Assembly (NCBI GenBank): GCA_021807085.1
Contig: JAKAPM010000007.1
Span: 1 to 40,377, forward strand
Reading direction: 5' to 3'
DNA: 40,377 nucleotides
From: Nanobdellota archaeon
Lineage (GTDB): Archaea > Nanobdellota > Nanobdellia > Parvarchaeales > Parvarchaeaceae
The notes beneath the pieces are model-generated. The model worked only from the letters and a program-made list of their open reading frames with translations. It did no database searches and was not told the origin of the DNA. The position numbers and the translations under genes are program-made. Below, in pieces: positions 6,837 through 12,429 of this stretch (position 1 is its first letter; every line of letters starts with the position of its first letter).

Positions 6837-8594
6837 ATGTGTGGAATAATCGCCTACAACGGGAGTGACAACGCCGTACCTTATCTTGTCGATGGTATAA
6901 AAAACCTTGAATACCGTGGATACGACAGCGCAGGGTGCGTGCTTTTGGACGGCTCGGGCAACCTGCTTATAAGGAAGAGCGAGGGAAAAGTCGGCGATGT
7001 CATAAAGAACTACGCGATAGACAAATACACCTCTCCGAAGGGGATATTTCACACCCGCTGGGCGACAAGAGGAGAAGTAAACACCAGGAACGCCCACCCC
7101 ATCTCCGACTGCACCGGGAAGATAGCGGTGGCACACAACGGGATAATAGAGAATTACGACGAGATAAAAAATAGCCTGAGCGACCACAAATTCACGACAG
7201 ACACAGACACAGAGATAATAGCTCATTTTCTTGAAGACAGGATGAATGGCGGTTTGACCATGAAGGATGCAGTAGCGGAGCTGGCGCACGAAATGAAGGG
7301 TTACTCATCATTCGTCGCTATAGACAGGGATTCAGATGATATAGTCGCGCTTAAGAACGGTTCCCCTCTGGTTGTCGGGCTGGCCAGCAACGGCACTTTC
7401 GTTGCCAGCGACGTTCCTTCTTTCATAAAATACACTAACAGAGTGGTCTATTTGTTCGACGGTGATGTCGTCAGCATAGGCAAAAGCGGGTACAGGATCG
7501 ACAACCTCTCTGATTCTGACAAGAAGCACGAAGTCAAGACAGTGAAAATAAAATATGATGAATCCACAAAAGGCGATTTTCCGCATTTCATGCTGAAAGA
7601 GATAATGGAGCAACCGGCTGTCGTGGGCAGGATAGAGGAGTCCGGCATCGAGAGCATCGAGAGGGCGGCAGAACTGGTGAAAGCGTCCGGCAGAGTGTAT
7701 CTTATAGGCGCCGGCACGTCTTTTAATGCATGCATGATAGCGGCCAACCTGTTCAGGAGCCTTGGTATGGATGCCACCGCTATAGAGGGACAGAACATAT
7801 CCAACTATGCTGGTGTGATATCCGACAAGGACCTTTTCATACTGATATCCCAGAGTGGTGAAACAATGGACGTCATACAAGCGCTCGATTTGATAAAGGC
7901 CAACAAGAAAATAGGTATACTGAACGTAGAGGGCTCGACACTCTCAAACAGCGTCGACGTAGTCGTATACATCGGCGCTGGCCACGAGAACGCCGTGGCT
8001 GCGACAAAAACGTTCACAGCATCCGTAGTGTACGCGATGCTGATAGGCATGTACGCCGCCGGAAAAGTAGAGGAAGCTAGGAACGACCTAGGGTTGCTGA
8101 AACTCGCACTATACAACACGCTCGTACCATCCGTCATCGGGGCGGTGGATGCGACGGCCAGTCTCATAAAGGACAAGGTAAACCTGTTCTACCTGGGAAG
8201 GGGCGCGGATTACGTAACCGCACTGGAAGGCGCTCTCAAGATGAAAGAGGTGTCGTATATACACGCGGAAGGCATAGACTCTTCTACATTCAAACACGGG
8301 CCGCTCGCACTAATATCGAAGGATATCTACTCCATAGCGCTCGTATCCGATGCGGACAGAGACGCCGTAATGCACAACCTATCGGAAATAAAGGCGAGGG
8401 GCGGAAGAATAATAGGAATATCCAACCATAATTCCGAACTGTTCGATTTCTACCTAAAATCCCAGCCGGCTGGAATATTCGATTTCGTGCCGAAGGTCGT
8501 GATAAGCCAACTTCTAGCGTACAAAGTGTCTGTGCTGAAAGGCATAAATCCTGACAGGCCCAGAAATCTAGCGAAGGCGGTAACTGTAAAGTGA
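6837..8594 (+). CDS. glmS: Glutamine-fructose-6-phosphate aminotransferase
   Basis: 585 residues. Makes glucosamine-6-phosphate from fructose-6-phosphate and glutamine, the entry to UDP-GlcNAc for surface glycans. The start is fixed by the Ntn-type N-terminus MCGIIAYNG (Cys2 nucleophile). A longer in-frame extension upstream is non-coding. GATase motifs: 'LEYRGYDSAGC', 'HTRWATRGEVNTRNAHP', 'VAHNGIIENY'. Two SIS domains follow: 'VYLIGAGTSFNACMIA' with 'ILISQSGETMDVIQAL', and 'LFYLGRGADYVTALEGALK' with 'HAEGIDSSTFKHGPLAL'. The C-terminus 'GINPDRPRNLAKAVTVK' is canonical, so the gene is intact. The downstream phosphoesterase starts 10 nt later. Confidence 0.97.
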   Translation: MCGIIAYNGSDNAVPYLVDGIKNLEYRGYDSAGCVLLDGSGNLLIRKSEGKVGDVIKNYAIDKYTSPKGIFHTRWATRGEVNTRNAHPISDCTGKIAVAHNGIIENYDEIKNSLSDHKFTTDTDTEIIAHFLEDRMNGGLTMKDAVAELAHEMKGYSSFVAIDRDSDDIVALKNGSPLVVGLASNGTFVASDVPSFIKYTNRVVYLFDGDVVSIGKSGYRIDNLSDSDKKHEVKTVKIKYDESTKGDFPHFMLKEIMEQPAVVGRIEESGIESIERAAELVKASGRVYLIGAGTSFNACMIAANLFRSLGMDATAIEGQNISNYAGVISDKDLFILISQSGETMDVIQALDLIKANKKIGILNVEGSTLSNSVDVVVYIGAGHENAVAATKTFTASVVYAMLIGMYAAGKVEEARNDLGLLKLALYNTLVPSVIGAVDATASLIKDKVNLFYLGRGADYVTALEGALKMKEVSYIHAEGIDSSTFKHGPLALISKDIYSIALVSDADRDAVMHNLSEIKARGGRIIGISNHNSELFDFYLKSQPAGIFDFVPKVVISQLLAYKVSVLKGINPDRPRNLAKAVTVK

Positions 8595-8604
8595 GGTGGG
8601 TGCG

Positions 8605-9216
8605 ATGAAGATACTAGCTGCTTCGGACATACACGGAGACAAAGCCGCAGTCAAACTTCTTGCGAGCAGGGCGAAGAAGGAGGCGGCGGATCTCGTTATA
8701 CTGGCCGGCGACCTGTCGATATTCGGCAACGGGCTGGAAGGACTGCTCAAGCCGTTCAAGGACGTCAACAAGAAAGTCGCAATAATACCCGGCAACCACG
8801 ACAGCGAGGCCGACATTTTCATGCTCAAGAAGAGATATCCCGAGGTAATATACGACCTTCATAACTATGCATTCAAGATAGGCGACATAGGTTTTTTTGG
8901 CTGTGGGCTAGCCAACATAGGGCCAAACGAGATATCTGAGCGCGAGATAAGGGACAAGATAGCGCATTCCTTCTCTTACGTTAAGGACGTCAAGAAGAGG
9001 GTGATGGTGGTTCATGCCCCCCCGTACAAGACGAAGCTCGACAGGATAGCCCCCAAAACCAACGTGGGCAGCGTTGCCGTAAGGGAAGCCATAGAACGGT
9101 TCAAACCGGACAGGTGCATATGCGGCCACATACATGAGACCTTCGGACTGGAGGATGCTTTGGGCGATACGAAAGTCTTCAATGTCGGTCCAAAGGGAAA
9201 AATAATAGAGATTTAA
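8605..9216 (+). CDS. Calcineurin-like metallophosphoesterase
   Basis: 203 residues from the ATG at 8605, which has GAGGTGG (8593-8599) five nt upstream; an in-frame GTG at 8596 is rejected for that reason. All five metal-binding blocks are there: 'ASDIHGD', 'LAGDLS', 'IPGNHDSE', 'VVHAPPY' and 'CGHIHE'. The size and order fit the small archaeal YfcE/Icc-like group, acting on phosphodiesters or phosphomonoesters; the substrate cannot be told from sequence. It follows glmS closely and is probably cotranscribed with it. No membrane segment, so cytosolic. Confidence 0.92.
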   Translation: MKILAASDIHGDKAAVKLLASRAKKEAADLVILAGDLSIFGNGLEGLLKPFKDVNKKVAIIPGNHDSEADIFMLKKRYPEVIYDLHNYAFKIGDIGFFGCGLANIGPNEISEREIRDKIAHSFSYVKDVKKRVMVVHAPPYKTKLDRIAPKTNVGSVAVREAIERFKPDRCICGHIHETFGLEDALGDTKVFNVGPKGKIIEI

Positions 9217-9325
9217 TTGGGGGGAATATAACATACTGCGCGTTTCCGGGCAGCCTATTTCTAAACCCCGTCAGTATATTTTTAACATCTTCCTGACCTT
9301 TGCGGAAATTTATCCAAGGGTCCAT
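9179..9325 (-). CDS. Possible small gene or gene remnant opposite the metallophosphoesterase end
   Basis: On the minus strand an open frame runs from 9400 to a TGA at 9179-9181; the only ATG is at 9325 (48 residues). The translation looks protein-like: 'SKRYPYGHYVVKTGG' then 'LWMDPWINFRKGQEDVKN', 'RNRLPGNAQYVIFPPIK'. It uses ATA, AGA and AGG codons like its neighbours. The conserved-looking part begins before the ATG, so this may be the tail of a degraded gene, or a gene with a non-ATG start behind the AT-rich stretch at 9377-9388. The 'GHYVV..GG..MDPW' pattern loosely recalls C39-like cysteine peptidases, but that is weak. It overlaps the phosphoesterase end by 38 nt. Confidence 0.3.
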   Translation of the reverse strand: MDPWINFRKGQEDVKNILTGFRNRLPGNAQYVIFPPIKSLLFFPLDRH

Positions 9326-9423
9326 CCAGAGCCCGCCAGTTTTTACGACGTAATGACCGTACGGATATCTCTTCGATCTTTTTAAAATACAATCGACAAT
9401 TTAGAGTATCTCACGCTAAAGCT

Positions 9424-9433
9424 AAATATATAA
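9424..9433 (+). promoter_or_regulatory. TATA box of tRNA-Arg
   Basis: AAATATATAA is centred about 23 nt before the mature 5' end of tRNA-Arg at 9452, the expected place for the archaeal TATA element of a tRNA gene. Confidence 0.55.
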
Positions 9434-9451
9434 GTTGTCCATTAATCTAAT

Positions 9452-9543
9452 GGGCCCATAGTCTAGCCTGGATAGGACTGATGGCTTCGAATGCCTCAGA
9501 TGGAAGCAACCATCTGACCTGGGTTCAAATCCCAGTGGGCCCT
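9452..9543 (+). tRNA. tRNA-Arg (anticodon TCG) with an 18-nt intron
   Basis: Acceptor GGGCCCA/TGGGCCC (9452-9458 / 9536-9542) pairs perfectly; D-arm GTCT...GGAC; T-arm CTGGG TTCAAAT CCCAG; discriminator T9543. The anticodon stem GATGG/CCATC (9480-9484 / 9510-9514) encloses 25 nt instead of 7. A bulge-helix-bulge fits: CTTC (9485-9488) pairs with GAAG (9503-9506), flanked by 3-nt bulges GAA (9489-9491) and CAA (9507-9509). Cutting inside both bulges removes 9491-9508 at the standard 37/38 position and leaves the loop CTTCGAA, anticodon TCG at 9487-9489. The D-loop carries an A where Arg tRNAs have A20. No CCA is encoded. A mobile element abuts the 3' end. Confidence 0.9.
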
Positions 9544-9552
9544 CATTATGCT
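9540..9552 (+). repeat. Left 13-bp direct repeat (target-site duplication)
   Basis: CCCTCATTATGCT, identical to 11078-11090. Its first three bases are the last three acceptor-stem bases of tRNA-Arg (positions 70-72). It lies immediately outside the left inverted repeat of the mobile element, as a target-site duplication would. Confidence 0.8.
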
Positions 9553-9584
9553 GGGATAATGCTATCTAAGAGAGATGGCACTAA
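9553..9584 (+). repeat. Left terminal inverted repeat
   Basis: Starts GGGATAATGCTATCT and ends GAGATGGCACTAA. Aligned with the reverse complement of 11047-11077 it gives 27 identities in 32 columns (four mismatches, one gap), with ATGGCACTAA and TGCTATCT conserved as blocks. Confidence 0.75.
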
Positions 9585-9661
9585 TTTTATGAGAGTAATT
9601 CAAGTCCAGTAATAAAACAAAAAAGTTGCTTTTTAGTACTCTTAGAAACTAATTTTGTTTC

Positions 9662-9946
9662 TCATAATCTATGAAATAGCGACAAAAAGAAATTAAAAAC
9701 GACATTACGTTTTGGCCTTTCTCGTCTACCTGCTGCAGCGATTATAGTACTGTCTGCAATTATAAGGAACTTTTTACATATTGTTTTACGCACGTCTAAG
9801 TCTAAATTTTCATTTATATCCCAAGCATCATGAGCAAATTGAATCGCTAATTTAACTGTCTTAATTTCATTTTCAGTTAAATTAACATTTTTCAATCTGC
9901 TTTCAAAATTATATGATTTTATTATGTCGTCTATTCCTTCTTCCAT
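9662..9946 (-). CDS. Hypothetical 94-aa protein in the mobile element
   Basis: 94 residues starting MEEGIDDIIKSYNFE, acidic and probably helical in the first two thirds ('LTENEIKTVKLAIQFAHDAW'), ending in a basic then hydrophobic stretch ('RRERPKRNVVFNFFLSLFHRL'). No family recognised. It is the last of three same-strand genes in the element, 114 nt after the methyltransferase. The coding is much more AT-rich than the chromosomal neighbours, in keeping with transfer. The C-terminal hydrophobic stretch is short for a membrane anchor but could be amphipathic. Confidence 0.5.
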   Translation of the reverse strand: MEEGIDDIIKSYNFESRLKNVNLTENEIKTVKLAIQFAHDAWDINENLDLDVRKTICKKFLIIADSTIIAAAGRRERPKRNVVFNFFLSLFHRL

Positions 9947-10060
9947 ACTTTTATAGTTCTAAGATTTTCCATTTGCTCAAATCATTTGAATTGTATTGGT
10001 AAATCTTTTCATCATCTCAGCTTAAAAATGCCATTTTATTATTTATTGGTAGATTAAGGA

Positions 10061-10648
10061 CTAGTACCTTCTTGTTTTCAGCCTTAAAATCCCATCGTTG
10101 CTTATTTTGGATTTTTTGCATATGTAAACTATCTCCTGTCCTATGAAAACCGGTACGGGAAACCTTTTATTTACTTTGGGGATTTGCAGTCCGAGGGAAA
10201 TCCTTTTTTCTATTTTAAAGCCGTTGTGGCTAAAAAGCAGCGTGAGATTTCTCGGAGGAATCACTGAGATATGCTCTTTTGCAGTCGGCAATCTCGTCGG
10301 AAAAAAGAGATTCGTAAACAGAGTAAACGGAGAAAAGGGGTTTGGAACTGTTATTATCAGCAGACCGCTTGAATTAAGCACGCGATGACATTCTCTGAGA
10401 AAGGCGCTTGGATTTTCAAGATGCGCTAGAACGCAGCCGACTGTAATACTGTCGAAACTGCCTGATTTGAATTTCATGTTCTGCGCATCCATTACAAAAA
10501 CTTTTTTGTAGTTTTTAGGTTTTTTGCTTTTCTTTATGTCAATGCCTACAACATTGTTTAAGAAAGCATTGCCCCCTCCTACACCAACATCGAGAACTTT
10601 TCCTCTTGCGAATTTGGCTATTCTTTTATTTCTATTTACCCAGAACAT
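10061..10648 (-). CDS. Class I SAM-dependent methyltransferase (type 11-like) in the mobile element
   Basis: 195 residues. SAM-binding motif I is 'VLDVGVGGGNAF', the acidic end of strand 2 is 'VVGIDI', motif II is 'VFVMDAQNMKF', and motif IV reads 'SFDSITVGCVLAHLENPSAF', followed by 'LRECHRVLNSSGLLIITVPN'. This is the Methyltransf_11 pattern found in small-molecule, lipid and glycan methyltransferases. The later 'EHISVIPPRNLTLLFSHNGF' is the usual C-terminal substrate lobe with the 'L...GF' helix. Substrate unknown. Its ATG (10648) lies 4 nt after the stop of the 56-aa gene, so the two are translationally coupled. It is the only recognisable enzyme of the element and is cargo rather than mobility machinery. 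Confidence 0.88.
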   Translation of the reverse strand: MFWVNRNKRIAKFARGKVLDVGVGGGNAFLNNVVGIDIKKSKKPKNYKKVFVMDAQNMKFKSGSFDSITVGCVLAHLENPSAFLRECHRVLNSSGLLIITVPNPFSPFTLFTNLFFPTRLPTAKEHISVIPPRNLTLLFSHNGFKIEKRISLGLQIPKVNKRFPVPVFIGQEIVYICKKSKISNDGILRLKTRRY

Positions 10649-10652
10649 ATAT

Positions 10653-10823
10653 TCAGCCGTTTATTGCCTTCTTCTTTAATTCTTCCAATTGCTGCGAAAG
10701 AAGTATTGTTTGTCCGGAAAATATCTTTATCCTCCGATCCATTTCTGTCATTCTGCCTGCAATCCCACTCTCCTTTATTACTTCCTTAAAAAGTGCTTCT
10801 ATCTTTTCGGTTTCCACTACCAT
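10653..10823 (-). CDS. 56-aa helical protein upstream of the methyltransferase
   Basis: Reads MVVETEKIEALFKEVIKE, continues 'SGIAGRMTEMDRRIKIFSG' and ends 'QQLEELKKKAING'. It is highly charged and predicted to form two helices, the second with a heptad-like 'LLSQQLEELKKK'. The stop is 4 nt before the methyltransferase ATG. A TATA-like TTGTATAATA (10839-10848) sits about 20 nt upstream of the ATG, fitting a leaderless two-gene transcript. No family recognised; a small partner or regulator of the methyltransferase is a guess. Confidence 0.6.
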   Translation of the reverse strand: MVVETEKIEALFKEVIKESGIAGRMTEMDRRIKIFSGQTILLSQQLEELKKKAING

Positions 10824-11046
10824 ATATAATCTCTCATATTGTATAATAAGAGAAGTTTTTTCCGAATATAAATAGATTTTGAAATGCTTGCAAGGATGAA
10901 ATCAAAGGACATCGTTACCGATGAAATTAAATTATTGAACTGGTAGCGCATGGAAGAATGCAATTCACCCTCGAAACATATAAATTATCTTCCACAGATT
11001 TTTAGTTCACGTTGACGAGGGTTGTGCGTCTAAACACTTTAACACC
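10824..11046. other. Non-coding right part of the mobile element
   Basis: Holds the leaderless promoter of the 56-aa gene at its left end. Between about 10885 and 10950 a 20-codon frame (from the ATG at 10883, ending in TAG) looks accidental. A 7-bp inverted pair ACCCTCG/CGAGGGT (about 10968 and 11018) could form a stem. No longer gene is seen on either strand. Confidence 0.4.
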
Positions 11047-11077
11047 TTAGTGCCATTTCTTTGAGATAGCATATCTC
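11047..11077 (-). repeat. Right terminal inverted repeat
   Basis: Read on the minus strand it starts GAGATATGCTATCTC and ends GAAATGGCACTAA. It is the imperfect inverted copy of 9553-9584. The exact outer end is uncertain by up to three bases, because a run of C is shared with the direct repeat. Confidence 0.75.
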
Positions 11078-11090
11078 CCCTCATTATGCT
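11078..11090 (+). repeat. Right 13-bp direct repeat (target-site duplication)
   Basis: CCCTCATTATGCT, identical to 9540-9552 and immediately outside the right inverted repeat. It lies a few bases before the TATA-like TTTTAATA (11095-11102) of the gene at 11125. Confidence 0.8.
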
Positions 11091-11124
11091 AATGTTTTAA
11101 TAGAAAGTTGTCTCTATACTGGCT

Positions 11125-11616
11125 ATGCGTGAAAGACTCGACGGGCGTATGCTGGGGTTGGAATTAAACGATATGCTGCGCGTTATGCTCAAGGAGAGTG
11201 CTAAAGGGCTGGATGCGGTGCTTTTTTACACAGACCGCGACTCGAAAAAGGGCCCGGGCGCGCAGATAAACACCAGAGAGTACTCCCTGCCGAAGGTCCT
11301 GAGGAACACGGAGACTGCGCTCAAATGGTACGTCAACCAGTGCGACAGGTTGTCCCTGCGCACCGAGAAGGGAGAGTCATACAGAAAATACCTGGTGCGC
11401 CCGTACATGGGCTACAGACCGATGGAATTGCTTTTCTCGCTTCTGGAAGACGTGGAAATTTACCTAGACAGTAAGCTGCAGGACCCGACCCTTAGCAGAG
11501 AAAAGGCAACGCACTCGCAGAAGATGCTGGATACCGTCCACAAGATATACGATACGCTCGAAGAAACGGATTTCTGCACCGACACGGATGAATCCGTAAG
11601 CTACTGGCGTGAGTGA
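11125..11616 (+). CDS. Hypothetical 163-aa protein
   Basis: 163 residues, soluble, mixed charge, no signal peptide. Starts MRERLDGRMLGLELNDMLRV. The middle is rich in Arg/Tyr ('SYRKYLVRPYMGYRPMELLF'), then helices 'LLEDVEIYLDSKL' and 'MLDTVHKIYDTLEETDF' with an acidic tail. No family recognised. G+C and codon use are like the rest of the chromosome, unlike the element just upstream. The promoter TTTTAATA is about 26 nt before the ATG, so the transcript is probably leaderless; the mobile element ended just short of it and left the gene's own promoter intact. Confidence 0.65.
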   Translation: MRERLDGRMLGLELNDMLRVMLKESAKGLDAVLFYTDRDSKKGPGAQINTREYSLPKVLRNTETALKWYVNQCDRLSLRTEKGESYRKYLVRPYMGYRPMELLFSLLEDVEIYLDSKLQDPTLSREKATHSQKMLDTVHKIYDTLEETDFCTDTDESVSYWRE

Positions 11617-11638
11617 TAAAGGTTACCTCAGCGCGAAG

Positions 11639-11650
11639 AATATATAAATA
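11639..11650 (+). promoter_or_regulatory. TATA box of the small winged-helix gene
   Basis: An ATATATAAATA-type element sits about 28 nt upstream of the ATG at 11673, with no Shine-Dalgarno in between; a leaderless transcript is inferred. Confidence 0.5.
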
Positions 11651-11672
11651 CTTGTAGGTGTAATCCATTCCT

Positions 11673-11942
11673 ATGGCTTCGCTAACCGGTAAATCGATAC
11701 GCAAGCTCTTCCTGCACGACAAGCCGTTTATGCTTCTGCAGGCCATAAACGACAGCAACGGCCGCGTATACGCAGCAATGGTCTCAAAGAAGATAGACTG
11801 CAGTTATGCGTATATAGTTAAGCTGATAAAACTCATGAACAGCCTAGGACTGTTGATCGTGGATGATAGCAATCACAAGAAAACTGTAATGATAACGCAA
11901 AAGGGCAAGAAGTTGCTGAAACTGATTTCTGAAATAAAATAA
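11673..11942 (+). CDS. Small winged-helix DNA-binding protein
   Basis: 89 residues. A MarR/ArsR-like winged helix can be read directly: helix 1 'FMLLQAINDSN', helix 2 'VYAAMVSKKIDCSYAYIVK' with recognition helix 'YIVKLIKLMNSLGLLIV', then the wing 'DDSNHKKTVMITQKGKKLL' and a final helix. No sensor domain, so it is probably a simple repressor or a chromatin-type factor. It has its own TATA box and converges end to end (no gap) with the 157-aa winged-helix gene on the other strand. Confidence 0.75.
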   Translation: MASLTGKSIRKLFLHDKPFMLLQAINDSNGRVYAAMVSKKIDCSYAYIVKLIKLMNSLGLLIVDDSNHKKTVMITQKGKKLLKLISEIK

Positions 11943-12416
11943 TCACTTGTTTCTGTCTATAGCGTCTGCGTACTCAATTATCCTGTTGAATATTTTGTCT
12001 ACTATGTACGGTTTTATGAAAGTTTTGAGTATCTCGTTGATTGGAAGGTTCTCCTTTATCCTGTACCCGTTGTCCCTCTTTTCTACGAGACCAACGCTTA
12101 TCAGTTTCCTTATATCGCGCAGCACGTTGGCGTAGACTATCTTCACGTTCCTCCTGTACAGCTCCTTCACTACGGCGTAGCTGTCCAGGCTTTTCTGCTT
12201 CTTCTCCCTTGCCTTTATCAGTATATCGAGTATGTAGACTATCGCTATTCTGCTCTCCCCAGGGCTAACGACCCCCAAAGATATGCACAGCCTTCTTAGG
12301 TTCGTAATATAATCCGATGTAGGCTTTTCGAATTCCTTGAGTGATATCTCGGCGAGCGGCCGGTCCTTGTACAGCCTCTCCCTTATCTTTTTGCTGTCCT
12401 TTTTTGGCTTCTCCAT
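11943..12416 (-). CDS. Winged-helix-like protein, 157 aa
   Basis: Basic N-terminus (MEKPKKDSKKIRERLYKDR), an alpha-helical middle ('IAIVYILDILIKAREKKQ'), then a winged-helix-like unit: 'SYAVVKELYRRNVKIVYANV', 'LRDIRKLISVGLVEKRDNGY', 'RIKENLPINEIL', and a C-terminal helix. No ligand-binding domain is recognised. Its ATG follows the stop of the 428-aa coiled-coil gene by 13 nt, so the two are most likely one transcript. A DNA-binding partner of a long coiled-coil protein is a suggestive combination, but no known system (for example ScpA/ScpB) is recognised. Confidence 0.65.
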   Translation of the reverse strand: MEKPKKDSKKIRERLYKDRPLAEISLKEFEKPTSDYITNLRRLCISLGVVSPGESRIAIVYILDILIKAREKKQKSLDSYAVVKELYRRNVKIVYANVLRDIRKLISVGLVEKRDNGYRIKENLPINEILKTFIKPYIVDKIFNRIIEYADAIDRNK

Positions 12417-12429
12417 GTACTGGATGCTC

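Larger units (their letters stand above)
9553..11077. mobile_element. Non-autonomous TIR element inserted at the tRNA-Arg 3' end
   Basis: A 1525-bp AT-rich island bounded by about 31-bp terminal inverted repeats (9553-9584 and 11047-11077) and by a 13-bp direct repeat on each side. Removing it together with one direct repeat leaves tRNA-Arg 34 nt upstream of the intact promoter and gene at 11125, so the empty site can be predicted. It carries three minus-strand genes: a 56-aa protein, a SAM methyltransferase and a 94-aa protein. No transposase, recombinase or Cas1 is present, so any movement must be in trans. G+C is lower than in the flanks (19/60 in 9781-9840 against 33/60 in 8641-8700). A 13-bp duplication at a tRNA 3' end with inverted repeats resembles casposon integration; other DDE-type elements are possible. 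Confidence 0.75.

Noticed and set aside
10883-10945. Short frame MLARMKSKDIVTDEIKLLNW as an integrase remnant
   Set aside because: Only 20 codons, no recombinase motif, and no continuation in other frames.
9540-11090. Direct repeats at the tRNA as attL/attR of a tyrosine-integrase element
   Set aside because: No integrase fragment is seen, the repeat contains only three tRNA bases, and the long inverted repeats just inside fit a transposon-type end rather than an att site.
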